In this document: piece after piece, positions 8,881-16,655 of the stretch
Layout of the letters: each line of letters begins with the position of its first letter
How positions within the stretch are numbered: the stretch's first letter is position 1
Notes under the pieces: generated by a model
The model's input: the letters and a program-made list of their open reading frames with translations, nothing else
What the model was told of the DNA's origin: nothing
Database searches by the model: none
IMG/VR virus record: IMGVR_UViG_3300010885_013243
Span: 1 to 22,314 of that record
From: a virus
Direction: 5' to 3' (one strand)
Length of the DNA: 22,314 bases
Program-made: the position numbers and the translations under genes

Positions 8881-9020
8881 TGAAGAAATATAAAATATTT
8901 TTAAATCCTAAAACTTTAGTAATTGTAAATGAATATCAATTATACAAAGAAAGATGGATAAAATATTTTGGTGGTATAGATGAAGTAAAAGAATTTATAA
9001 AAAATTATAAACAAGAGTAA
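8880..9020 (+). CDS. Small ORF of 46 residues, unknown
   Basis: The ATG at 8880 shares its A with the portal stop codon (TAATG overlap), and the ORF ends one base before the ATG of the next gene. It is tightly packed with no spare sequence, which argues that it is a real gene. The product is basic and rich in Lys, Tyr, Ile and Phe, beginning MKKYKIFLNPKTLVIVNEY and containing RWIKYFGG. It has no cysteine, signal peptide or clear membrane segment. No family is recognised. Coupled translation with the portal is likely from the stop-start overlap. Confidence 0.55.
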   Translation: MKKYKIFLNPKTLVIVNEYQLYKERWIKYFGGIDEVKEFIKNYKQE

Positions 9021-9021
9021 A

Positions 9022-10089
9022 ATGAGCGATATCAGAATTGTAGAATCTATGGCCACTAGTGGTGGATTAAAAGATCCAGTATTTAGATTAGATCCTAATA
9101 TAGAAAATATTAGCTTGGTTTGGAATCAAGAAAATGAAAATTTAACTGTTGTAGATTACAATTTAGATTATTTTTCTTTACCATTTTATCATAGCGATCC
9201 AAAATATTTTGTAAAAAAAGTGTTTTTAACTTACAATGGTAAGAATAAAAGTAATGGGGAGTTGACAGAAACAGTATTAATGGAGTCTGCTAACGGCGGA
9301 GATTTAAATCAAATACCCGGTTATAATAATTCTAATGAGTGGATATATAATCCTAAATCTTTTAGTTATAACCCTGAGTTAAGAAATTTAACTAATCCAG
9401 CGGATTATGCAAATTTACCATTTGATTATAGCCAAGGATTCACAGTAGTTAAACAATTCTTAACTTCTCAAGCAAATCTAACTCCAGGAACTCCTGCTTA
9501 CACTGCTTTTTACAGAGCACCTCATTTAACTTCTTTTTTACCTACCAACGTAGATAATAATAGAATATACGTAGATGGGTGGTACACAAGTTATGTAATA
9601 GCTTGTAAATCTTGGTATTCAGCAGGACCTACTGTAAATGGTACTTTTTTAGGGGATATTTTATTTTTCGATGGAGATAATCAATTTTATGTAAATATAA
9701 CAGGCTCTGCTGGGACCACTTCTTTAACACCAGATTTAAATCATTGGAAACCTAATCCTTCTTTTACAGACTGGACTAATTTGATGAGAGCTAATAGAGA
9801 TGTTTTGTCAGTAGATAGTTCTATACAATACATAGAAACACAACATTTGGTAACAGCTGAATTAAATTCTGCTATACTTAAGGAATTAAAATGCCAATGT
9901 AGTTGCTGTGATAAACCAGATTTTAATACGTCAAAATTATTGACTTACATGAAACTTATGCAAAAACGTTTAGGCGCTTATGTGCAGTTTAATGCAGAGA
10001 TATTCCATGAGGCTTCTTGTATCATAGAAAGCTCTAGACAAATTTGCTCATTATGTTTATATTCTAATTCTGCTGGAGGATGTTGTTAA
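9022..10089 (+). CDS. Unrecognised virion-type protein with Cys-rich C-terminal domain
   Basis: This 355-residue protein has an N-terminal beta-rich region rich in Asn, Tyr and Pro, typical of phage surface or fibre-like proteins. The C-terminal 65 residues (about 291-355) are helical and hold nine cysteines: 291, 293, 295, 296, 333, 342, 345, 354 and 355. They lie in KCQCSCC, IICSLC-like and terminal GGCC clusters. The cysteines suggest metal binding or disulfides. The start ATG is one base after the preceding small ORF, and the end overlaps the next gene by 10 bases. In crAss-like phages the stretch between portal and MCP commonly encodes head fibre or decoration proteins, so such a role is possible. 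That assignment comes only from position and composition. Confidence 0.65.
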   Translation: MSDIRIVESMATSGGLKDPVFRLDPNIENISLVWNQENENLTVVDYNLDYFSLPFYHSDPKYFVKKVFLTYNGKNKSNGELTETVLMESANGGDLNQIPGYNNSNEWIYNPKSFSYNPELRNLTNPADYANLPFDYSQGFTVVKQFLTSQANLTPGTPAYTAFYRAPHLTSFLPTNVDNNRIYVDGWYTSYVIACKSWYSAGPTVNGTFLGDILFFDGDNQFYVNITGSAGTTSLTPDLNHWKPNPSFTDWTNLMRANRDVLSVDSSIQYIETQHLVTAELNSAILKELKCQCSCCDKPDFNTSKLLTYMKLMQKRLGAYVQFNAEIFHEASCIIESSRQICSLCLYSNSAGGCC

Positions 10090-10475
10090 ATTTTACAGAT
10101 GATTATATTAATACTATTGAAAATGGTAGGCTATTACTAGGTGATATACAATTGTATTTATCACAAAAAGAACCTTACATGGGTAATTCTCCTGCTTTAG
10201 ATAGGCTATATGCACAATCAATAGTGATCTCCGGTATTATAGATTATTTTGAAAATTGCGATAACAGTAATCCTAGAGAAGATGAAGCTTTGCTTATGTG
10301 TTTGAGATCAGCTATAGATAAAAATATTTGCAGACGCAGCAGAAATATATTTAAAGATAAGACTAATTACCATGTGCCGTTGCCTTATAATCCTAACCCA
10401 GGAGGTCCAGTAATAGTACCTTATACCCCACCTAAAGAAGAAAATAACTTTGGCAACGTGGGAAGTTTTGACTAA
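10080..10475 (+). CDS. Unrecognised 131-residue protein coupled to the Cys-rich gene
   Basis: The ATG lies inside the last codons of the preceding gene (10-base overlap), so translation is probably coupled. The first 90 residues look alpha-helical (a NFTDDYINTIENGRLLLGDIQ-type start) with cysteines in ENCDNS, LMCL and NICRR. The last 40 residues are Pro-rich (LPYNPNPGGPVIVPYTPP), ending in a short flexible tail. The helical Cys-containing part resembles in style the C-terminal domain of the upstream protein, which suggests that the two products interact. No known family is recognised. A head-surface or accessory role is possible from position. Confidence 0.6.
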   Translation: MLLNFTDDYINTIENGRLLLGDIQLYLSQKEPYMGNSPALDRLYAQSIVISGIIDYFENCDNSNPREDEALLMCLRSAIDKNICRRSRNIFKDKTNYHVPLPYNPNPGGPVIVPYTPPKEENNFGNVGSFD

Positions 10476-10504
10476 TAAAAAATATTAACCATAATACAAA
10501 TAAC

Positions 10505-10942
10505 ATGCCTAATAACGGAACATACCAAAATAATAATACTATTTTAGGACAATCTACAACCAATCCTAAAGCAATGAAAGTATTTAATGTGCCTGACACA
10601 GATTGTAGACAAATTAAAATTTCTGGTGGAGCAACCTCAATTACTCCTAATTTCATGTATGACCATTGTATAGTGACTTATGTAGCCCCTATAAATAATA
10701 CACAAACGGTACATTTTAATTATCCAGCAAAAATAGAAAATAGATCTTTACATAGTTTTATTTTAGACAATAGAAGTAATAATAATACAAAAACTTTCAG
10801 TTTTTCAGCAGACTATGTATTTTTAGATGATCCATCTGGTAACAATATTTATGATGTTGATGGAGGAAAAGTTTTATCTTGGTATGGAGCAGTTATAAAT
10901 GGTAAATTTTATTTACGTTTAAGAAGTGATAGTACCAATTAA
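10505..10942 (+). CDS. Unrecognised small beta-rich protein, possible capsid decoration or fibre
   Basis: This 145-residue protein starts at an ATG behind an A-rich leader (ATACAAATAAC). It is Asn/Ser/Thr-rich and alternates short strands with turns (VFNVPDTDCRQIKISGG, YAPINN-type loops, TFSFSADYVFLDD), ending in INGKFYLRLRSDSTN. This is the composition of a single beta-sandwich or jelly-roll domain such as phage decoration or fibre-tip proteins. There is no signal peptide or catalytic motif. It is the last gene before the scaffold-MCP pair. Function is unproven. Confidence 0.6.
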   Translation: MPNNGTYQNNNTILGQSTTNPKAMKVFNVPDTDCRQIKISGGATSITPNFMYDHCIVTYVAPINNTQTVHFNYPAKIENRSLHSFILDNRSNNNTKTFSFSADYVFLDDPSGNNIYDVDGGKVLSWYGAVINGKFYLRLRSDSTN

Positions 10943-10993
10943 ATTTAAAATTTAATTAATATAATAGCGAATAATAACTTAAAATAAGTAAAT

Positions 10994-12145
10994 ATGAATG
11001 ATGATTTAACAAATTTAGAAGACCTTCATGATGATGGTGATCTAGCAACAGGAACAAGTACAGCAGATAAAAACGCAGGAACTGGGGACGGTTCAGATAC
11101 AACTCCTGTTAACGCAGACACAAATACTAACGACACTCTTGACTCTACTAACGTAGATGATAACGGTAACGCACCAACTAGTACTCCCACTAACTTAGGA
11201 GATTACGAACCTACAGAAGATGTACCTGCAATTGAGCAATATTTATCTCAATACGGTATTTTGGGCGGTATGATTCAATTTGAAGACGGAGAAACTAAGC
11301 ATTTCAATGATTTATCTGAAGTTGAAAAATTTAATATTTTAAGAGATTTGTCTGAAACCAACGCTCCTAGTATAGAAGATAAGTTTGGTTTAGATGATCA
11401 AGAAATTACTTTATTAAATTACCTTAGGGGCCAAGAAGTTCCTATTAATGAGGCTTTGGAAAATTTAGCTCAACAAAGAGCAGCTCAAATTTTAGCTTTA
11501 CAAAATTCTAGCTCTGTGGATGTTGCTTCTATGGATGATGATGCTGTAACTATGAAATGGTTAAAAGAAACTGATCCAGAAGCTTCTGAAGAAGATTTAG
11601 CTGAAGAATTAATTAGACAAAAAGAAAGTAAATTATACGCTAAAAATGTTGCTAAATTAAGAGAGCAATTTTCAGCTCAACAAGCGGCTGAAGTACAAGC
11701 TCAACAAGCAGCAGAGCAACAAGAATTTATGCAAGAATTAGAAACTCAACGCTCAGAAATTGCAACAGTTGTTAGTGGTATAGATGAAGTGGCTGGTTTT
11801 AATGTTTCAGATGAAGACAAAAACGAGATTTTGCACGACCTTTTAGAAATCAACGAGTATGGTGATTCTTTATTTATGGAACAAGTGTTTTCAGACCCTA
11901 AAGAGTTATTTAAAGCGGCTTGGTTTTACAAAAAAGGAGACGCTATTTTAGATAATTTAGAAAAATATTATAAAAGTGAAATTGCAAAAGCTTATCAAGC
12001 AGGTAAATCTGAAGCTGTTAATGGTTTATCCCGTACACCTATCTCTGGATCCCGCACTGATAATAGCCAGTCTAGTAACAACAATAATAACTCGCCTCGT
12101 AAGGAAAACATGATAGATGTTGATGACTTACACGCTAATGATTAA
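10994..12145 (+). CDS. Putative capsid scaffolding protein
   Basis: This 383-residue, strongly acidic protein lies immediately upstream of the MCP, the usual scaffold position. Residues 1-75 are a disordered Asp/Thr/Asn-rich leader. Residues about 80-160 are helical (AIEQYLSQYGILGGMIQFE, LSEVEKFNILRDL). A long Glu/Gln/Ala-rich coiled coil covers about 195-260, and the tail is Ser/Asn-rich with a few basic residues (SPRKENMIDVDDLHAND). High acidity, coiled coils and disorder are typical of scaffolds that bind MCP through a C-terminal segment and are lost on maturation. No protease motif is visible in it. It could alternatively be another internal head protein. The start ATG has the leader AAATAAGTAAAT, which is shared exactly with the gene at 13794. 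Confidence 0.62.
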   Translation: MNDDLTNLEDLHDDGDLATGTSTADKNAGTGDGSDTTPVNADTNTNDTLDSTNVDDNGNAPTSTPTNLGDYEPTEDVPAIEQYLSQYGILGGMIQFEDGETKHFNDLSEVEKFNILRDLSETNAPSIEDKFGLDDQEITLLNYLRGQEVPINEALENLAQQRAAQILALQNSSSVDVASMDDDAVTMKWLKETDPEASEEDLAEELIRQKESKLYAKNVAKLREQFSAQQAAEVQAQQAAEQQEFMQELETQRSEIATVVSGIDEVAGFNVSDEDKNEILHDLLEINEYGDSLFMEQVFSDPKELFKAAWFYKKGDAILDNLEKYYKSEIAKAYQAGKSEAVNGLSRTPISGSRTDNSQSSNNNNNSPRKENMIDVDDLHAND

Positions 12146-12249
12146 AATTTACCCTGGTATTTAAAAATAATTTTTTGTATATCGGGGTATTGAAAAACTT
12201 TATTTAATAACAAGGGAGGCACTACCTTCCACAAAACAAAAGCAAACAA
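12146..12249 (+). promoter_or_regulatory. Structured MCP leader with two predicted hairpins
   Basis: The 104-base gap before the MCP can form an 11-pair stem between 12150-12160 and 12179-12189, with two G-T (G-U) wobbles. The loop contains a further AAAAA/TTTTT pairing. A second 6-pair hairpin is formed by GGGAGG (12214-12219) and CCTTCC (12225-12230) around a 5-base loop. The start follows a G-poor, A/C-rich stretch (ACAAAACAAAAGCAAACAA). The first structure could be a weak terminator or attenuator of the scaffold transcript or an mRNA stabiliser. The promoter itself is not clearly identified. Confidence 0.45.
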
Positions 12250-13674
12250 ATGAAAATTGTAGACAGAAACACCGTCGTACAGCATTTAGGTGACACTAAA
12301 ACTGTACAAAATTTCGGTACTTTGTTGGGAGCTAAACCTCACAAACTTGGTACTGTAGTAACAATGTACAAAAACTTGGCATTGTCAACTTTAACTGATG
12401 CGTTAAAAAACGTATATTACAATCCTAAAAAAGATTCTAATTCTTATGTTCCAGTTAACTCTATGGTTATTGAATGGACTATTGATGTGAACTTTATCAA
12501 AAAAGTAAAAATTGTAAGTCCTGGTACTATCGTATCTGGTTCAGGTGCTAACAAATCTGTAGAGTCTATTATCTTAGCTGAAAAATACTACGATAAAAAT
12601 GATACATTTACATTGGAAAACAAACAACAATTATTCGTTGTTGCTCCACCACGTAAATTGGCTCAAGGTCGTTGGGAATACAAAGTTTCATTGGTAGGTA
12701 ATGATTATTCAAAAACTATCAACTATTTGTATTGTGCTGCTGGTAAAGATACTCGTTACCGTTCTAACTACCACCCAGAACTTTCTGAGAGAGGTTATTC
12801 TAAATTCATCTCCAACACTGAGACTCACCGTAACTACTTGTCTCGTCAAAGAGCATCTGTAAGCTGGTCATCTGACTTTGCTTTACATGAAGAAGTTTAT
12901 TTACAAATGGGAAAAAACGAAAAAGACGCTGATTCTTATTTCAAAATGAACAAGAAAGAAAAAGAATGTTTAGATACTTTCTTGATTTCTCGTGAGCAAA
13001 ACTGTCTTTTCTCTGAAACTAACTACGATGTTAATGGTCGTTGTTTAGATCAAGATGATCACGGACGTGACATTCCTATGGGAGATGGTGTTATTGCACA
13101 AATCGAAAGATACTGTGATAAATTCTCTTACTCTTTGTTGACTTCTGATGTATTAAATGACGTATTGTCTGCTATGCGTGAGAAATCTGAAACTCCTACT
13201 GGTAACATTTATGCTATTATCTGTAATGAGCGTATGTATGACCAAATGAACACATTGATGGCTAACGACTTACGTTTCATCTCTAGTGCAAATGGTGCTT
13301 ACTTCTGGTCTAAAGCAGCTAACGGTAAAGTTAAAGTAGGTGCTGAGTTTGATACTTACACTTTCTCTGGTAATACTGTTTCTTTCTTGCCTGACAGGGT
13401 TCTTTCTCAAGAATATCCAGAAGGTGGATATGGTATTTTCTTGGATACTGGTGCTGATTTATCTTCAGGTCGTCCTAACGTATCTATGTTTACTTTACAA
13501 GGTTCAGAAATGGTTTCTGGTACTTTAGTAGGTATGGGTGGAGCTTCAGGATCTACTTCAGGAGAAATTTCTACTTCAGTTGCTGGTTCTGAGTATCACT
13601 TGATGGGGTACAGTGGTGTGGTAGTGTTTAATCCATATCGTTCGTTCATAATTCAGGAATCAGTAATTGGTTAA
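12250..13674 (+). CDS. Major capsid protein (crAss-like)
   Basis: This 474-residue protein is followed by a terminator and preceded by its own leader. It has the length and overall sequence style of crAss-like HK97-fold capsid proteins: a short N-terminal segment, an extended basic stretch around VNFIKKVKIVSPG, a charged loop region with RSNYHPELSERGYSKF, a helical spine-like region near EQNCLFSETNYDVNGR to IERYCDKFSYSLL, and a Gly/Ser-rich C-terminal beta region. It is the subunit of the icosahedral shell. Codon use differs from most neighbours (many CGT Arg and TTG Leu codons rather than AGA and TTA), as expected for the most abundant virion protein. Position after the scaffold-like gene supports the call. 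The HK97 fold is inferred from the family. Confidence 0.85.
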   Translation: MKIVDRNTVVQHLGDTKTVQNFGTLLGAKPHKLGTVVTMYKNLALSTLTDALKNVYYNPKKDSNSYVPVNSMVIEWTIDVNFIKKVKIVSPGTIVSGSGANKSVESIILAEKYYDKNDTFTLENKQQLFVVAPPRKLAQGRWEYKVSLVGNDYSKTINYLYCAAGKDTRYRSNYHPELSERGYSKFISNTETHRNYLSRQRASVSWSSDFALHEEVYLQMGKNEKDADSYFKMNKKEKECLDTFLISREQNCLFSETNYDVNGRCLDQDDHGRDIPMGDGVIAQIERYCDKFSYSLLTSDVLNDVLSAMREKSETPTGNIYAIICNERMYDQMNTLMANDLRFISSANGAYFWSKAANGKVKVGAEFDTYTFSGNTVSFLPDRVLSQEYPEGGYGIFLDTGADLSSGRPNVSMFTLQGSEMVSGTLVGMGGASGSTSGEISTSVAGSEYHLMGYSGVVVFNPYRSFIIQESVIG

Positions 13675-13706
13675 ACAGTACTTTTCTTAAATAACCTAAT
13701 AAAATT

Positions 13707-13733
13707 AAGGCATTCTTTTAGAGTGCCTTTTTT
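13707..13733 (+). terminator. Rho-independent terminator after the MCP
   Basis: GGCATTC (13709-13715) pairs with GAGTGCC (13721-13727) around a 5-base loop TTTTA, with one G-T wobble and flanking A-T pairs. Six Ts follow. It lies 35 bases after the MCP stop and would end the highly expressed capsid transcript. Confidence 0.85.
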
Positions 13734-13793
13734 ATTTACATTAAAATTAAAAATTCTATTGTGATATTAACGCCAAATATTAAATAAGTAAAT

Positions 13794-14693
13794 ATGGAAA
13801 CAACTATTGAACAATTAGAAAACGGTACAGCTTTAGACCGCATCATCGAAATTAAAGCTATCTATAAAACTACAAAACATACCATCCAACCTGCGTTTGA
13901 CCCTAAAACAAAATGGTGGGCTGGAGTAGAGCGTTTGTCAGATGAGCAAATGAAAGCTAGAAATTATAATGTTATTGTAGGTAAGCAAGATACTAACGAT
14001 CGTAAAGAAGCCCATTTAAATACTAAAATCACTTTAAAAGATGGTCTTACTTTTGATTTAAATAATGAAGTAGATCTTACAAATTGGAGATGGGTAAAAC
14101 AATGCCCAGAAGTTGCAATGTCTTTTAAAGAAGCTCAATCTTCTAAAGCATTATTTTATGTACATATCCCAGGTAGAGAATCTGAAATCAAAAATAAATC
14201 TTTTGAACGTGTACACGAAGCTGGTTCTTTAATTTTACAAGACCCTACAGTTAATTATGCTAACCGTGCGTTATTGTTAGGTATGGATATGGAAGGAGAA
14301 AATCCTAGTACTATCAAAGAATTTTTGTTAGAAACCGCTAGTAAACACCCAGATAAAATTTTCCGTATTTACAGAGACCAGTCTATGAAAATTCATTTGT
14401 TGTTCTTGAAAGGTAAAAAATCTGGATTTATCAAAGTGGACCCTAAAGATAATGTGATTTATTACGGATCTACAATCTTAGGTATTTCAGATGAATCTGC
14501 TATTGCTTATCTTCAAGCTAACACAGATATTATGATGCTTTTAGAAAGAGATGTTAATCCTGAGTATTTCAATGAAAAAAATGAGGCTGTGGGAGGAATT
14601 TCTTTACCAGAAAAAAATACTCGCCCTTTAACGCCTATTGAAAAAGCTCAAGCAGCTCAAGCGGCTAAAAGATCAAGAGAAGAACAAAAATAA
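13794..14693 (+). CDS. Conserved-looking head/neck-region protein downstream of MCP, function unknown
   Basis: This 299-residue protein starts at an ATG with the same AAATAAGTAAAT leader as the scaffold-like gene. The N-terminal part (residues 1-130) is rich in beta-type and charged sequence, including KTKWWAGVERLSDEQ. The centre (about 160-245) holds a small helical/winged module: NPSTIKEFLLETASKHPDKIF, MKIHLLFLKGKKSGFIKVD, and NVIYYGSTILGISDESAIAYLQ. Similar modules are seen next to capsid genes in several tailed phages. The C-terminus is a charged Ala/Gln/Lys helix (EKAQAAQAAKRSREEQK). Position right after the MCP suggests a head-completion or internal protein. Function is not established. 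Confidence 0.65.
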   Translation: METTIEQLENGTALDRIIEIKAIYKTTKHTIQPAFDPKTKWWAGVERLSDEQMKARNYNVIVGKQDTNDRKEAHLNTKITLKDGLTFDLNNEVDLTNWRWVKQCPEVAMSFKEAQSSKALFYVHIPGRESEIKNKSFERVHEAGSLILQDPTVNYANRALLLGMDMEGENPSTIKEFLLETASKHPDKIFRIYRDQSMKIHLLFLKGKKSGFIKVDPKDNVIYYGSTILGISDESAIAYLQANTDIMMLLERDVNPEYFNEKNEAVGGISLPEKNTRPLTPIEKAQAAQAAKRSREEQK

Positions 14694-14703
14694 ATAATTT
14701 ATT

Positions 14704-15468
14704 ATGACATCGAAGGGGTTATACGAAAACATTTTAATAGAACTTAGAAAGGCTAAAGCCCCTTCTTTGCATTTAAGCGATTATTTATATTGGGTAAACA
14801 AAGGCACTCAAGAGTATATTAACGAGCGTTATAATAAATTTCAAATCGATCAGCAAGTTACTGATGATTTAACTGCTCTTATAACAGGAGATATTTTTGT
14901 TTTTAATTCTAACAATACAGGATTTTACAGAAAAGATCCTACCACTATTATAGCAGTCAGCTCTGGTAAAAGATATAATTCCTCTTTTGTAAAGTTTTTT
15001 ACGCCTGAAAATTATTGGCACATGGTAGGTTCTCACGTAACTAGCTACACTAAATTTCCAGTAAAATGTTACCCTGCTGGTTACGAATATTTCTACCCTT
15101 CTAAAAGATTAAATGCAAACACAGCAAATGGTATTATCACTAATGCTTATTTAAAACCAAACGCAGATAGAGTTTACCATGATTTTAGTAATAATTCTAT
15201 AACTAATACTCGCGCTGATTTAACTTATTATTTTGGGGATGATCGTAAATATGGTATAAAAGAAGTATCTATAGATTACTTAAAAAAACCTGAAAAAATA
15301 ATTTTGACACCGGTGCAGGTAAATTTACCTGTTGATAATTCTATGGTTATAGAATTTCCAGAGTATGTATGTAATGAGATAATTAAGAGATGTGTTAAAT
15401 TGATATTGGAAAACTCTTCGGACCCCAGGCTCCAAACCAACATTCCAATAAACCAGACAATTCCTTAA
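14704..15468 (+). CDS. Putative neck/ring (head-tail connector) protein
   Basis: This 254-residue protein starts 10 bases after the preceding gene. The N-terminal 35 residues form a helical SKGLYENILIELRKAKAP-type start that continues LHLSDYLYWVNKGTQEYINERY. This is the pattern seen at the start of crAss-like connector proteins, in which a short helical bundle packs against the portal. The rest is beta-rich with aromatic residues (YEYFYPSKRLN), and a second helical segment EYVCNEIIKRCVKLILENSSD precedes a short tail. The assignment as a connector is from gene order and this helix-beta-helix layout, not from a catalytic motif. It is followed by a terminator-like hairpin. Confidence 0.5.
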   Translation: MTSKGLYENILIELRKAKAPSLHLSDYLYWVNKGTQEYINERYNKFQIDQQVTDDLTALITGDIFVFNSNNTGFYRKDPTTIIAVSSGKRYNSSFVKFFTPENYWHMVGSHVTSYTKFPVKCYPAGYEYFYPSKRLNANTANGIITNAYLKPNADRVYHDFSNNSITNTRADLTYYFGDDRKYGIKEVSIDYLKKPEKIILTPVQVNLPVDNSMVIEFPEYVCNEIIKRCVKLILENSSDPRLQTNIPINQTIP

Positions 15469-15489
15469 TTTTACTTGAATATTTAAAAC

Positions 15490-15505
15490 GCATTTAATAA
15501 AATGC
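15490..15505 (+). other. Small perfect hairpin downstream of the connector-like gene
   Basis: GCATTT (15490-15495) and AAATGC (15500-15505) form a perfect 6-pair stem around a 4-base AATA loop, 22 bases after the stop codon of the upstream gene. No T-run follows directly. It may stabilise the transcript end together with the next hairpin. Confidence 0.4.
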
Positions 15506-15514
15506 CGAAGTTTT

Positions 15515-15537
15515 AGGGGATACCAGCTCCTTTTTTT
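15515..15537 (+). terminator. Probable terminator before the 15590 gene
   Basis: AGGGG (15515-15519) pairs with CTCCT (15527-15531), with one G-T wobble, around a 7-base loop, and is followed by a run of Ts. The stem is short, so it is weaker than the other two terminators in the window. The loop contains ATACCAG (15520-15526), which is complementary to CTGGTAT at 15556-15562, so an alternative pairing is possible. Confidence 0.5.
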
Positions 15538-15589
15538 ATAAACCGTATTGCTATACTGGTATAAGCTTTACAAATTAATATTTTTTATT

Positions 15590-16636
15590 ATGGCTTTCAC
15601 TCTTAGTGACAAACAACGTGTGATTAACACACCTTCCAGTGTTAGAATCTTTAATGCTTCTAATGTGGAATTAACTACAGAAGCTGGTATTACCAGTGCT
15701 TTGTTGACACCAGCTACGGCAGGTAAAATTTTAATTGATGGATTTGGTCATTTTGATACTTCTGCAATTACAGATATTCAATTACGTCGTGGACGTGTAG
15801 CAGTAAATGAAAGTTTAGACTTTACAGCTGTTGCTCCTGCAAACGTTGCAATTGGTGATGTTATTGAAGCTAAAGTTGAAATGGATACAAACCGTTACCA
15901 ATCTACTTTGTTTGTACAAGACAAATTAGGTGGTGCTAAACCTTTTGTATTTACAACTGCTCCATTGACTGCTATTACCCCAGCTGCTATCGCTACAGCT
16001 ATTTCTGATGCTTATGCTGCAGCTATTGCTAAATTTACTAAAGGAGAATATCCTGTAATTCTTAGTAACCCTTCTTCAGGTGTAGTACGTACTGTTACTG
16101 CTGCTGGTTTTGAATCTGTTACAGTTAGAAAATTTTCTATTCGTCGCTCTAACCAAGGTATTGGTACACAACCTTTCTACAAATTAGCTATTGCTACTAC
16201 AAATGCAATAGGTTTTGAAGGTGAGAACTTAGGTAAATTCTTGGAAGAGTCTATTCGTATGAATACTCCTTGGACTGCTAATGTATACGGTGTTGATACG
16301 GCAGATACAAGAGTTGATATTCGCGCTACTTATACAGCTTTGTATTTAGAAGTTTCTGCCCCATTTACAGAAAATTTATCTACACTTGCTGCTGACCATG
16401 GACCATTAGCTGCTACACATAGATTCGTATTATTCTTAAACGAAGCTACATGTTTAGGTGCTGACGGAGCTATTGGTAAATTAGCTAAATTCGCTCAAGT
16501 TGCTGGTACTGCTGGTACTGCTGGTATGACTATTGCAGGTGGAGTAGCATTAGGTACTTTACCAGGGGAAAGAACTGAGGTTTTATTCTTGGCTAACGGA
16601 GTTTCTACAACTACTGCTGCTTTGTTTAGAGCTTAA
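15590..16636 (+). CDS. Abundant-type structural protein, putative auxiliary capsid or decoration protein
   Basis: The ATG at 15590 gives 348 residues beginning MAFTLSDKQRVINTPSSVRIF. The frame is open further left to a TTG at 15548, but that segment lies in the structured leader and encodes an unlikely aromatic-rich extension. The protein is rich in Ala, Thr and Val, with beta-type sequence throughout, a helical AIATAISDAYAAAIAKF segment (about residues 127-145) and an Ala/Gly-rich end. It has its own leader, a strong terminator, and capsid-like codon use (CGT, TTG), so it is probably made in high copy number. Auxiliary capsid protein or another major virion protein is the best guess. No family motif was recognised with certainty. 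Confidence 0.6.
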   Translation: MAFTLSDKQRVINTPSSVRIFNASNVELTTEAGITSALLTPATAGKILIDGFGHFDTSAITDIQLRRGRVAVNESLDFTAVAPANVAIGDVIEAKVEMDTNRYQSTLFVQDKLGGAKPFVFTTAPLTAITPAAIATAISDAYAAAIAKFTKGEYPVILSNPSSGVVRTVTAAGFESVTVRKFSIRRSNQGIGTQPFYKLAIATTNAIGFEGENLGKFLEESIRMNTPWTANVYGVDTADTRVDIRATYTALYLEVSAPFTENLSTLAADHGPLAATHRFVLFLNEATCLGADGAIGKLAKFAQVAGTAGTAGMTIAGGVALGTLPGERTEVLFLANGVSTTTAALFRA

Positions 16637-16655
16637 TTTTTACTTTGATATATTG

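Noticed and set aside
10075-10082. GGAGG directly before the ATG at 10080 as a Shine-Dalgarno site
   Set aside because: There is no spacing between the purines and the ATG, and the bases encode Gly-Gly of the upstream protein. Other genes in the window lack such sites.
10937-10957. A/T-only inverted repeat with 10-base arms at the end of the 10505 gene
   Set aside because: Arms contain only A and T in an AT-rich intergenic region, there is no T-run, and chance formation is likely.
13340-13528. Plus-strand alternate-frame ORF within the MCP
   Set aside because: It is nested in the strongly supported MCP frame and has no leader or recognisable product.
15548-15550. TTG as the start of the abundant structural gene
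   Set aside because: It lies within the structured leader and adds an aromatic-rich extension; the ATG at 15590 gives a normal MAFTLSD start.
16500-16527. Short tandem GCTGGTACT repeat inside the 15590 gene
   Set aside because: About two and a half copies encoding an Ala-Gly-Thr linker; ordinary low-complexity coding sequence.
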